From contig NZ_CP093396.1 of the NCBI RefSeq assembly GCF_029027405.1, forward strand, positions 620,001-684,000: a stretch of 64,000 bases of DNA, written 5' to 3'. Positions within the stretch are counted from its first letter, which is position 1. Every line of letters begins with the position of its first letter. The DNA is from Sulfurimonas sp. Lineage in GTDB: Bacteria > Campylobacterota > Campylobacteria > Campylobacterales > Sulfurimonadaceae. The notes under the pieces were generated by a model. It ran no database searches, was not told where the DNA came from, and saw only the letters and a program-made list of their open reading frames with translations. The translations under genes and the position numbers were made by a program. Shown here in pieces: positions 17,606 to 27,475 of the stretch.

Positions 17606-18179
17606 ATGTCAGTTCTTCCCTTAAACATAAAAAACTACCTACTACGAGTAGATGGATGTAAAACTGACAAAGGAGCCGCTCTTGTCTTAGCTAGTCCAGG
17701 ACAAACACAGAGTAAAATAGGTGTAAAGTCTGGAGGAAGTGCTGCAAATATCATTACTAAAGAACTTGAAATTGCAAAAGTAGATACTAAAGAAAATATA
17801 AAAAAAGAGAAATATCAAATTTATCCACTAAGACTAAGTGGGGAGTACATAAGAGCACTAAGAGGAGCAAGAGACTTTAGAGTTCTTAAAGACTATTATC
17901 AAACAAATACTAGTGACTATACTCAAGATAAAATTGTCACAAAAACCGATGCTTATTTATATGTTACAGATGCTATTAAAACTACAGAGTATAAGGTTAT
18001 AAATAGAGGTGACTATTCTAACCCTAAGGTTGAGAAGGTACAGTTTAAAGATACAGATACACAAGTCATTCGTAAATATATACCCTGCTATGAAGAAGAT
18101 GGAAAACTTGAAATCATCTACTCAAATGTAAAACTCACTAAAGAGCAACAGAGTAAGTTCACTCCAGTTTCTGTAACAC
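17606..18179 (+). pseudogene. Effector copy C, 5' part (interrupted by insertion sequences)
   Basis: The first 191 codons of a third effector copy. It starts MSVLPLNIKNYLLRV, keeping only the last part of the PAAR-like domain plus linker (DGCKTDKGAALVLASPG), and then enters the shared N-terminal region. The frame runs into insertion-sequence DNA at 18180 after SVTL and stops at 18262. The rest of the gene resumes at 19869. The two halves would rejoin almost cleanly if the insertion were removed. Confidence 0.8.
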
Positions 18180-18532
18180 TATACTACCCCAATATGTCAA
18201 GACAACTTTTTCAAAAATCTAATTCCCTAAATACCTGTTACCCTATGCTACATTTTCACTAGATTTAGTGTAATTCTCATCATTGATTTTTAAACTATCA
18301 TAATAAACATTCATAGGTTTTTTATATTTCAATGTCTCATGAAATCTTCTGTGATTATAAAATTCTATATAATCCTTAACATCACTTTTGAGAATTGATA
18401 CTCTCTCATATTCATTGAGGTATATTTTTTCAACTTTAGCACTTCTCCAGAACCTCTCAATACAAATATTATCTGTTGCTCTACCTTTGCCATCCATAGA
18501 GATAATTATGTCATTATCTTTTAATGTTTGAG
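18180..18532 (-). mobile_element. Truncated inverted copy of the 1336-bp IS3-family element (right 353 bp)
   Basis: This stretch is the reverse complement of the last 353 bp of the intact element beside it (19516-19868). It includes the terminal sequence TATACTACCCC at 18180 and the last 84 codons of the transposase (18243-18497, minus strand). It stops abruptly where the left end of the intact element begins. The remnant carries the ERVSIL variant found in the copy at 30086-31421, not the ERVSVL variant of its neighbour, so it is not a local duplication of that neighbour. Confidence 0.85.
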
Positions 18533-19868
18533 TATACTACCCCAAGAAAATCAAACAACTATTTCTAAAGTTTAATTCTTAAAAGAGTAAAATTAAACAA
18601 TAAAAATAGAAGGTAATCTTATGAGTCGAAAAAGAACAACATATACAGCAGAATTCAAGACAAAGTTAGTTTTAGAAGTTTTAAAAGAAGATAAGACACT
18701 AAATGAAATAGCAAGTGTAAATAATATCACACCAAAAAACTTACAAAATTGGAAGAAGATATTTTTGGAAAATGCAGAAGTTGCGATGGAACCTGCAAAA
18801 GTAATTAAAGAGTACAAAGAAGAGAATGTAAGATTACAAGCTAAACTTGATGAATATGCAAAGGTTGTAGGTCAACTAACAGTAGAGAAGGACTGGGCGG
18901 TGGGAAAGTTAAGCAGCTTGGACTCTAGCTATAAAAAGGAGTTGATTGATAGAGATGAAAATAAGGCATTATCAGTTGTAAAACAATGTAATCTTATTAA
19001 CTATAACAGAAGTAATTTGTTCTATGCACCAATGGTAAATCTTGCTAAAAATGTAATTAAAAAACATATAGAAAAAGTATTTGAAGAGATACCAAGCTAT
19101 GGCTATATGAAAGTGTATCATCAACTACTAGAGGATGGTTTTCGTGTCAGTCCCAACACAGTGCTGGCATACCGTAGAGAGTTAGGTTTACAGGCTGTTT
19201 TAGCTGTAAGACCACCAAATACAAGCTGGGCGGACAAGCAACATCATAAATACTCTTACAAAATAAGAGGATTAGATATCGTAAGAGCAAACCAAGTATG
19301 GTCAACAGATATAACCTATATTAAAATTAAAGGTGGTATGGTCTATATGGCTGCCATAATTGATTGGTATTCTAAAGCAATATTATCTTGGCGAATATCC
19401 AACACAATGGATACAGATTTAGTCATAGGTGTACTAGATGAAGCACTCGCACTCTATGGTAAGCCTGAAATATTTAATACTGATCAAGGATCACAATATA
19501 CAAGCTGTATCCACACTCAAACATTAAAAGATAATGACATAATTATCTCTATGGATGGCAAAGGTAGAGCAACAGATAATATTTGTATTGAGAGGTTCTG
19601 GAGAAGTGCTAAAGTTGAAAAAATATACCTCAATGAATATGAGAGAGTATCAGTTCTCAAAAGTGATGTTAAGGATTATATAGAATTTTATAATCACAGA
19701 AGATTTCATGAGACATTGAAATATAAAAAACCTATGAATGTTTATTATGATAGTTTAAAAATCAATGATGAGAATTACACTAAATCTAGTGAAAATGTAG
19801 CATAGGGTAACAGGTATTTAGGGAATTAGATTTTTGAAAAAGTTGTCTTGACATATTGGGGTAGTATA
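18533..19868 (+). mobile_element. IS3-family insertion sequence, copy 1 (complete, 1336 bp)
   Basis: Bounded by imperfect inverted repeats of about 30 bp, beginning TATACTACCCCAA on the left and ending TTGGGGTAGTATA on the right. Its length is identical to the copy at 30086-31421. It carries one transposase ORF. No clean target duplication exists, because its left neighbour is the inverted IS remnant and its right neighbour is effector C. This points to a deletion or IS-IS recombination after insertion. The right end carries an outward-facing TTGACA. Confidence 0.9.
18621..19805 (+). CDS. IS3-family transposase (single ORF)
   Basis: 394 aa. The N-terminal helix-turn-helix (YTAEFKTKLVLEVLKEDKTL) is of OrfA type. 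A coiled-coil linker follows near 70-95, then the integrase core with D in VWSTDIT, D in NTDQGSQYTS and E in IERFWRSAK. In many IS3 elements OrfA and OrfB are separate and joined by frameshift; here they form one continuous frame. It differs from the copy at 30174-31358 by one residue near the end (ERVSVL against ERVSIL). It appears intact and probably active or recently active. Confidence 0.92.
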   Translation: MSRKRTTYTAEFKTKLVLEVLKEDKTLNEIASVNNITPKNLQNWKKIFLENAEVAMEPAKVIKEYKEENVRLQAKLDEYAKVVGQLTVEKDWAVGKLSSLDSSYKKELIDRDENKALSVVKQCNLINYNRSNLFYAPMVNLAKNVIKKHIEKVFEEIPSYGYMKVYHQLLEDGFRVSPNTVLAYRRELGLQAVLAVRPPNTSWADKQHHKYSYKIRGLDIVRANQVWSTDITYIKIKGGMVYMAAIIDWYSKAILSWRISNTMDTDLVIGVLDEALALYGKPEIFNTDQGSQYTSCIHTQTLKDNDIIISMDGKGRATDNICIERFWRSAKVEKIYLNEYERVSVLKSDVKDYIEFYNHRRFHETLKYKKPMNVYYDSLKINDENYTKSSENVA

Positions 19869-22751
19869 CTAAGTGGTAAAAAAAATCTTCATTGTATAAA
19901 CCATAAAGATTATTCAAAGTCCATAAAACATATAAATAAAGAGATGAAAGATATTTTAATCTCAAATAAAGAAGCTAAAAAACTAAACAAGTCACACTTA
20001 AACATAGTAGTTGAAATAGATGACCCTATCGGTGAAATAGAAGATTTGTATGAAGAGCTAGAATGTTCTTTTCATACTGCTTATGCACATAACAAACCTT
20101 TAATAGACAGGATTAAAGAACGCAATGCTTATGCCTATAGCGTAGCAAACTTTATGGATGAACTTGAAGTAAACTCAAACGAGAAACAAGAAAGAAAAAA
20201 CACAAAGAAAAAACTCCAAAAGGCTTACTATACTTTAGTTGAAGGGATGAAAGAAGATTTTATACCTTATATTATAGATACTTGTAAAGATAGAGGTTTT
20301 TCATGGAGCATCAAAGATAGTAATTCTTCTTTTATAAGACTAAATGCTTTTGTTGAACATAATGTAGCTATGAGTTACTTAAATGAAGTAAAACTAAATG
20401 CTTCGTTTTTACTCAACACACAACATAACTATAATACCTTTGATGGGAGAAAGATAGAGCATCTTAATGAAAAATGTATCATTGAAAGTAAAAGTCATGA
20501 CTATTTGTGTTTGGGTGTAAGAGCACATATCGATGGTAGTAAAACATCACACAAGTATGCAACAAGTACTAGAGAGAGTTATACAGAGATAACAGCATTA
20601 ACACTTTTTAGCCTCTACTTTAGTGGTAAACATAATGATGTTATCGGTACTAAATATAAAGATGCTATTGAAGACTTTCATTATAATTTAAAGAAGCTAT
20701 CTGCTCATCCAGAGTTTGAGGAAGATATTCAAGAAGAGATTAATGATAAGCTTAAAGACAGTCCTTACACTAAACTCTTTAAAGATAAGAATGGTGACCG
20801 TACTGATAACTTTATTGATGATTATGAAAACTTAGAGACTATCGCTAAAGACTGCGCTTTTGAGTGGGAAGGAAATGATAAAACACAGCTTTTAAAGTTT
20901 GCTACTTTAATCCCTAAAAAAGAGACTTTTAAGTTTTTTTACGAAATCCCAAAACATAGAGAATCCCCTCAAAAGATAAGTGAAACACTCTCCAAAGAAC
21001 TTAAAAGTTCACAGCTAAAAGAACTACTAGAAAAGTACAGTAGTCTAAAAGATACAAGTTTAGAGAGAATAGGCTTACTTTTAAATATAGCTTACTCACT
21101 TACTGCAAGTAGAACTATGTTTGATGAAGAAGTAAATCAAACTTCTCCTTTTAATACAGATAGTGCAGTTATGGACTTTTTAATCTCCATCTCAAAAAAA
21201 CTTCAAGTACTCAAAGCAGATGAACATGAAAAGCTTTATAAAGAGGATATATTTCAACTTTATCATAAAAGCTTACACAGTTTAATCCTTCACTCACTTG
21301 TTAAAGGAAGCTATAACGAAAAAGAGTTTTTAATCCGTCAAGATAATGTAACGAAAAAATTTCTTGATGTCATAGCTCCAGAGACAGCAAAAGAGTACCA
21401 ACTAGATTTAACGAAGCTAGATGATGGAAGTATAGACAAAAACCTACAAGTCAAAAAAACTCATGAAAAACTATTTGCACAGTTAAAAGCACTAGATGGG
21501 ATTACTAGTCAGATTCATGCGGCTGCGGATAAGCAGAGAAAAGTTGATGAGTTTTCAAGTGATAAAGATATTGTAAAAGTACAAAATGCAATCAGAAACT
21601 CCAACCCCTATAAAATAACAATCCCAGCCCTAAAAGGACTAAGTTTCTTTGTAGCTCTCTACCAAACAGGAAAGATACTCAAAGATTACCAAAAAATGAC
21701 TTTAAGCTCACTCCTAGAACTTTCAGTCTCCATCAATGTCTTATCTAAAATTACAGGAGAAGCCGCACAAGCAACTAAGTTATTGTCCTCCAAGGCAATA
21801 GCATATAATATGTTTAAAGCTATGAAAGAGGAGAAGCTTGTTTTTCAAAAAGTGCTTACTAAACTTGCTATCCCTATTGTTATCTTTGGGGCTTACCATG
21901 AGATAGCTTCTTTGAATGATAAAGATTATGATGCAGTTGTTGCTCTTAGTGTTAAAACGGGGCTTACCTTAGCTTTAATGCTCTTTGCCTCAGGTATAGG
22001 AGAAATCTTGATTATAGGTATAGCTATTGAGCTTATTTGGATGTCGATATCAAGCTATATTATTGATACTAATGTCGAAGTTATGATAGAAAAATCTCTC
22101 TTTTACCAAAATGGGCGTAAACCTTATATCTTAGAGAGTTTAAGTAGTGATACTAAAGAGTATCTTTATAAAGGCAATTCTAAAGAGATTCAAAACATCA
22201 CACTTCCTCAAAAAGCTAAAGATGTTAGAGACTTTATCTATGCAAACTACAGTACTCATAAAAAAGAGTTTAATGCTGCGTTTAGTTATGAGCTAAGTTC
22301 TTTTTATGCCACTCTAAAAGGGGTGAATATTGAAAAATCTGGGCGTTCAAAACAATACAAATCAAGTAAAGCAACTTATGCTGTATGTAGTTATGTCTCT
22401 ATCTCTAAAGATTTTTATAAAGATATAAAACGCATTGTACTTCTTGAAGATGATAAAGAGATAGAGATAGATATCTCACAACATGAACTGAAAAATGCTA
22501 AAGAGTATATAGACCTTTTAAGCCATCTTGATATAAGTGACAGTTCGGTTATACAAGAGTATCCTAAAAAAGATACCAAGTTATTACTTCATAGTGATGC
22601 GATTAGTCTAAAATATGATGTTGTCTATTACTATGATGATGCAGGTAAGTATCTAGCTAGAGCGACAGGCGGTGCGTTAAAGATTATAGATATAAAATCT
22701 TTACCTTTAACTAAAGATGATTGTAAAATACTAAATATTCAAATGAGTTAA
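19848..22751 (+). pseudogene. Effector copy C, 3' part: class I membrane module
   Basis: The frame opens with a TTG inside the IS right end (MTYWGSILSG) and becomes effector sequence at 19869. It contains the shared region from KKNLHCINHKDYSKSI, the DDPIGEIEDLYEEL motif, and the class I module with hydrophobic stretches like those of copy A. The C-terminus ILNIQMS is intact and a class I Sel1 gene follows one base later. It might be expressed as a 967-aa fragment if the IS supplies a promoter or start. As it stands it lacks the N-terminal delivery region. Confidence 0.8.
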
Positions 22752-22752
22752 G

Positions 22753-23481
22753 ATGAAATACAAACTATTAAAATTACTGTTTTTAGCATCTCTGTTTATA
22801 GGACAAAGTGCTTATGCGATAGAACCTCTTTCGATTAAATATGTTGACCCTAAGGCTAGTGAGAAAGCGGATAGTCTTTATAATGAGGCACACAGGTTAA
22901 GCGAACAAGGAAAATATGAAAAAGCAATTGAACTTTATAAATCATCGTATGAATATAAAATCTCTGCGGATGTTCTAAATAACTTAGCTGCTACCTTTGA
23001 AAAAATAAAAGATTATGATAACGCTATTAAATGGTATAGAAAAGCGATTAATGAGGGTTCAAGTTTAGGTGCACTAAATTTAGGACTCTTATTCGATGAA
23101 AAATTATCTGATATAAAAAATGCTAAAGTTAACTATCAAATAGCTTATAATCTTGGGAATAGTGATGCAGCTTATAACTTAGCCCTTTTATATGAAGAGA
23201 AACTACATGATATCCCAAACGCAATAAAATGGTACAAAAAAGCAATTCAAAAAGGACATATTTCAGCCATCAAAAATCTAGGTTATCTTTATAGAACAGA
23301 AAAAAAAGATAATCTTTTAGGCTCTGCTTATATGATAGGGTTGATTGATAAAAAATATTCAAAAGAAAAAGTTTTTGATTACCTTCGCAATACACTTAAA
23401 ATCGACGAACCAACCCTAAAAAAAGCCTATGAACTCCAAAAAACTCTAGTTCCAAATCCATACACAGGTGGAATAGAATAG
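22753..23481 (+). CDS. Exported Sel1-repeat protein, class I (copy C), candidate immunity protein
   Basis: 242 aa with the class I signal peptide (KLLKLLFLASLFIGQSAYA). It is coupled to the effector stop exactly as in copies A and D (TAAGATG). The middle repeats differ from copy A (RKAINEGSSLGALNLGLLFDEKL, then YNLGNSDAAYNLALLYEEKL). The last repeat differs too (YRTEKKDNLLGSAYMIG), before the common end YELQKTLVPNPYTGGIE. It remains intact although its effector is broken, as expected if immunity is still useful against sister cells or neighbouring copies. Confidence 0.7.
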   Translation: MKYKLLKLLFLASLFIGQSAYAIEPLSIKYVDPKASEKADSLYNEAHRLSEQGKYEKAIELYKSSYEYKISADVLNNLAATFEKIKDYDNAIKWYRKAINEGSSLGALNLGLLFDEKLSDIKNAKVNYQIAYNLGNSDAAYNLALLYEEKLHDIPNAIKWYKKAIQKGHISAIKNLGYLYRTEKKDNLLGSAYMIGLIDKKYSKEKVFDYLRNTLKIDEPTLKKAYELQKTLVPNPYTGGIE

Positions 23482-23514
23482 ATGCTAGAGTATCTAAAAG
23501 TATAAATTAAGTTT

Positions 23515-26500
23515 ATGTCAGCACTCCCTCCATATATAAACTTAACCTTTTTAAGAGCACTAAGAGGAGCAAGAGACTTTAGAGTTCTTAAAGACTATTA
23601 TCAAACAAATACTAGTGACTATACTCAAGATAAAGTTGTCACAAAAACCGATGCTTATTTATATGTTACAGATGCTATTAAAACTACAGAATATAAGGTT
23701 GTAAATAGAGGTGACTATTCTAACCCTAAGGTTGAGAAAGTACAGTTTAAAGATACAGATACACAAGTAATTCGTAAATATATACCCTGCTATGAAGAAG
23801 ATGGAAAACTTGAAATCATCTACTCAAATGTAAAACTCACTAAAGAACAACAGAGTAAGTTCACTCCAGTTTCTGTAACACTAAGTGATAAAAAGAATCT
23901 TCATTGTATAAACCATAAAGATTATTCAAAGTCCATAAAACATATAAATAAAGAGATGAAAGATATTTTAATCTCAAACAAAGAAGCTAAAAAACTAAAC
24001 AAGTCACACTTAAACATAGTAATTGAAATAGATGACCCTATCGGTGAAATAGAAGATTTGTATGAAGAGCTAGAATGTTCTTTTCATACTGCTTATGCAC
24101 ATAACAAACCTTTAATAGACAGGATTAAAGAACGCAATGCTTATGCCTATAGCGTTGCAAACTTTATGGATGAACTTGAAGTAAACTCAAAAGAGAAACA
24201 AGAAAGAAAAAACACAAAGAAAAAACTCAAAGATGCTTACTATACTTTAGTTGAAGGGATGAAAGAAGATTTTATACCTTATATTATAGATGTTTGTAAA
24301 GATAGAGGTTTTTCATGGAGCATCAAAGATAGTAATGCTTCTTTTATAAGACTTAATATTTTTGTTGAACATGATGTAGCTATGAGTTACTTAAATGAAG
24401 TAAAACTAAATGCTTCGTTTTTACTCAACACACAACATAAAAATGTTCGTAGAGGAACTATAAACTCTCAGTACTATAATGTCTTTGATGGGAGAAAAAT
24501 AGAGCATCTTAATGAAAAATGTATCATTGAAAGTAAAAGTCATGACTATTTGTGTTTGGGTGTAAGAGCACATATCGATGGTAGTAAAACATCACACAAG
24601 TATGCAACAAGTACTAGAGAGAGTTATACAGAGATAACAGCATTAACACTTTTTAGCCTCTACTTTAGTGGTAAACATAATGATGTTATCGGTACTAAAT
24701 ATAAAGATGCTATTGAAGACTTTCATTATAATTTAAAGAAGCTATCTGCTCATCCAGAGTTTGAGGAAGATATTCAAGAAGAGATTAATGATAAGCTTAA
24801 AGACAGTCCTTACACTAAACTCTTTAAAGATAAGAATGGTGACCGTACTGATAACTTTATTGATGATTATGAAAACTTAGAGACTATAGCTAAAGACTGC
24901 GCTTTTGAGTGGGAAGGAAATGATAAGACACAGCTTTTAAAGTTTGCTACTTTAATCCCTAAAAAAGAGACCTTTGAGTTTTTTTACGAAATCCCAAAAC
25001 ATAGAGAATCCCCTCAAAAGATAAGTGAAACACTCTCCAAAGAACTTAAAAGTTCACAGCTAAAAGAACTACTAGAAAAGTACAGTAGTCTAAAAGATAC
25101 AAGTTTAGAGAGAATAGGCTTACTTTTAAATATAGCTTACTCACTTACTGCAAGTAGAACTATGTTTGATGAAGAAGTAAATCAAACTTCTCCTTTTAAT
25201 ACAGATAGTGCAGTTATGGACTTTTTAATCTCCATCTCAAAAAAACTTCAAGTACTCAAAGCAGATGAACATGAAAAGCTTTATAAAGAGGATATATTTC
25301 AACTTTATCATAAAAGCTTACACAGTTTAATCCTTCACTCACTTGTTAAAGGAAGCTATAACGAAAAAGAGTTTTTAATCCGTCAAGATAATGTAACGAA
25401 AAAATTTCTTGATGTCATAGCTCCAGAGACAGCAAAAGAGTACCAACTAGATTTAACGAAGCTAGATGATGGAAGTATAGACAAAAACCTACAAGTCAAA
25501 AAAACTCATGAAAAACTATTTGCACAGTTAAAAGCACTAGATGGGATTACTAGTCAGATTCATGCGGCTGCGGATAAGCAGAGAAAAGTTGATGAGTTTT
25601 CAAGTGATAAAGATATTGTAAAAGTACAAAATGCAATCAGAAACTCCAACCCCTATAAAATAACAATCCCAGCCCTAAAAGGACTAAGTTTCTTTGTAGC
25701 TCTCTACCAAACAGGAAAGATACTCAAAGATTACCAAAAAATGACTTTAAGCTCACTCCTAGAACTTTCAGTCTCCATCAATGTCTTATCTAAAATTACA
25801 GGAGAAGCCGCACAAGCAACTAAGTTATTGTCCTCCAAGGCAATAGCATATAATATGTTTAAAGCTATGAAAGAGGAGAAGCTTGTTTTTCAAAAAGTGC
25901 TTACTAAACTTGCTATCCCTATTGTTATCTTTGGGGCTTACCATGAGATAGCTTCTTTGAATGATAAAGATTATGATGCAGTTGTTGCTCTTAGTGTTAA
26001 AACGGGGCTTACCTTAGCTTTAATGCTCTTTGCCTCAGGTATAGGAGAAATCTTGATTATAGGTATAGCTATTGAGCTTATTTGGATGTCGATATCAAGC
26101 TATATTATTGATACTAATGTCGAAGTTATGATAGAAAAATCTCTCTTTTACCAAAATGGGCGTAAACCTTATATCTTAGAGAGTTTAAGTAGTGATACTA
26201 AAGAGTATCTTTATAAAGATAATTCTAAAAGTATTAAAGAAATTCCTTTTATGCAAAAACCTAAAGATATGAGAGACTTTATCTATGCAAACTATAGTTC
26301 TCATAAAAAAGAGTTTAATGCTGCGTTTAGTTATGAGCTAAGTTCTTTTTATGCCACTTTAAAAGGGGTAAATATTGAAAAGTCTGGGCGTTCAAAGCAA
26401 TACAAATCAAGTAAAGCAACTTATGCTGTATGTAGTTATGTCTCTATCTCTAAAGATTTTTATAAAGATATAAAACGCATTGTACTGCTTGAAGATGACA

Positions 26501-26796
26501 AAGAGATAGAGATAGATATCTCACAACATGAACTGAAAAATGGTAAGGAGTATATAGACCTTTTAAGCCATTTAGATATTAGTGACAGTTCGGTTATACA
26601 AGAGTACTCTAAAAAAGATACCAAGTTATTACTTCATAGTGATGCAATTAGTCTGAAATATGATGTCATATATTACTATGATGATGCAAGTAAGTATCTA
26701 AAGAGGCTTACAGGCGGTGCGTTAAAGATTATAGATATAAAATCTTTACCTTTAACTAAAGATGATTGTAAAATACTAAATATTCAAATGAGTTAA
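23515..26796 (+). CDS. Effector copy D: lacks PAAR region, class I membrane module (intact frame)
   Basis: 1093 aa. It starts MSALPPYINLTF like copy B but carries the class I C-terminus of copies A and C. This shows that N-terminal type and C-terminal class assort independently. It has a unique short insertion after LLNTQH (KNVRRGTINSQYYNV in place of NYNT). The class I hydrophobic segments and the tail ending ILNIQMS are complete. Its stop overlaps the spacer of the class I Sel1 gene in the usual TAAGATG arrangement. Delivery without PAAR is unexplained. Confidence 0.65.
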   Translation: MSALPPYINLTFLRALRGARDFRVLKDYYQTNTSDYTQDKVVTKTDAYLYVTDAIKTTEYKVVNRGDYSNPKVEKVQFKDTDTQVIRKYIPCYEEDGKLEIIYSNVKLTKEQQSKFTPVSVTLSDKKNLHCINHKDYSKSIKHINKEMKDILISNKEAKKLNKSHLNIVIEIDDPIGEIEDLYEELECSFHTAYAHNKPLIDRIKERNAYAYSVANFMDELEVNSKEKQERKNTKKKLKDAYYTLVEGMKEDFIPYIIDVCKDRGFSWSIKDSNASFIRLNIFVEHDVAMSYLNEVKLNASFLLNTQHKNVRRGTINSQYYNVFDGRKIEHLNEKCIIESKSHDYLCLGVRAHIDGSKTSHKYATSTRESYTEITALTLFSLYFSGKHNDVIGTKYKDAIEDFHYNLKKLSAHPEFEEDIQEEINDKLKDSPYTKLFKDKNGDRTDNFIDDYENLETIAKDCAFEWEGNDKTQLLKFATLIPKKETFEFFYEIPKHRESPQKISETLSKELKSSQLKELLEKYSSLKDTSLERIGLLLNIAYSLTASRTMFDEEVNQTSPFNTDSAVMDFLISISKKLQVLKADEHEKLYKEDIFQLYHKSLHSLILHSLVKGSYNEKEFLIRQDNVTKKFLDVIAPETAKEYQLDLTKLDDGSIDKNLQVKKTHEKLFAQLKALDGITSQIHAAADKQRKVDEFSSDKDIVKVQNAIRNSNPYKITIPALKGLSFFVALYQTGKILKDYQKMTLSSLLELSVSINVLSKITGEAAQATKLLSSKAIAYNMFKAMKEEKLVFQKVLTKLAIPIVIFGAYHEIASLNDKDYDAVVALSVKTGLTLALMLFASGIGEILIIGIAIELIWMSISSYIIDTNVEVMIEKSLFYQNGRKPYILESLSSDTKEYLYKDNSKSIKEIPFMQKPKDMRDFIYANYSSHKKEFNAAFSYELSSFYATLKGVNIEKSGRSKQYKSSKATYAVCSYVSISKDFYKDIKRIVLLEDDKEIEIDISQHELKNGKEYIDLLSHLDISDSSVIQEYSKKDTKLLLHSDAISLKYDVIYYYDDASKYLKRLTGGALKIIDIKSLPLTKDDCKILNIQMS

Positions 26797-26797
26797 G

Positions 26798-27427
26798 ATG
26801 AAATACAAACTATTAAAATTACTGTTTTTAGCATTTCTGTTTATAGGACAAAGTGCTTATGCGATAGAACCTCTTTCGATTAAGTATGTTGACCCTAAGG
26901 CTAGTGAGAAAGCGGATAGTCTTTATAATAAGGCACAAAGACTTTATGCACAAAAAAAATATCAAGAAGCTATCCTCTTATATGAAGAATCATATGAATA
27001 TAAACCAAGTAAGGATATTCCTGCTAATACAGGAATATCCTATAAGCATATTGGCGAATATGACAAAGCTTGTAGCTGGTATGAGATAGGTGTTAAAAAA
27101 TTCAATGACAATAAGTCAGCACTAAACTTAGCTTTATTGTATGAAGAAAAGCTAAATGATATTGATAAATCAATCATGTGGTATTTGACCTCAATAAAAC
27201 TGGGTAATATTGATGCGAGAAAAGGATTAGGACTACTTTACCATCAACAAAAAGACAAGCTAAATAGTGCAACCTACATGATAGGAATGATAGGACACCC
27301 TTACACAAAAGAAAGAGTTTTAGGCTTGTTACGAAATGACTGGAAAATAGACGAACCAACCCTAAAAAAAGCCTACGAACTCCAAAAAACTCTAGTTCCA
27401 AACCCATACACAGGTGGCATTGACTAA
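26798..27427 (+). CDS. Exported Sel1-repeat protein, class I (copy D), candidate immunity protein
   Basis: 209 aa, one repeat shorter than copies A and C. It has the class I signal peptide (LAFLFIGQSAYA) and a conserved mature start (EPLSIKYVDPKASEKAD). Its repeats are divergent: YAQKKYQEAILLYEESYEYK and ISYKHIGEYDKACSWYEIG. The C-terminal block HQQKDKLNSATYMIGMIGH to NPYTGGID is shared across classes. The variable centre between constant ends suggests selection or recombination focused on the binding surface. Confidence 0.7.
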   Translation: MKYKLLKLLFLAFLFIGQSAYAIEPLSIKYVDPKASEKADSLYNKAQRLYAQKKYQEAILLYEESYEYKPSKDIPANTGISYKHIGEYDKACSWYEIGVKKFNDNKSALNLALLYEEKLNDIDKSIMWYLTSIKLGNIDARKGLGLLYHQQKDKLNSATYMIGMIGHPYTKERVLGLLRNDWKIDEPTLKKAYELQKTLVPNPYTGGID

Positions 27428-27430
27428 ACC

Positions 27431-27466
27431 ATGTCTGCCATTCACAAAACATTATTTATAAAATAA
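27431..27466 (+). other. Mini-ORF / cassette-start remnant upstream of the second DUF805 gene
   Basis: Reads MSAIHKTLFIK then TAA, the counterpart of 16559-16594. It starts 3 bases after the Sel1 stop, at the position where the fragment copy F begins behind Sel1 E (MSAIPKND). It is probably the residue of a former cassette start, or a leader peptide. Confidence 0.4.
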
Positions 27467-27475
27467 GGGAAAAAA

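Noticed and set aside
18593-18817. Antisense ORF over the transposase start
   Set aside because: It is a reverse-frame shadow of the transposase, present identically at 30146-30370, without ribosome site or recognisable product.
26886-27089. 67-codon ORF inside Sel1 copy D in another frame
   Set aside because: It overlaps the real Sel1 frame, which has signal peptide and repeat motifs; the alternative frame has none.
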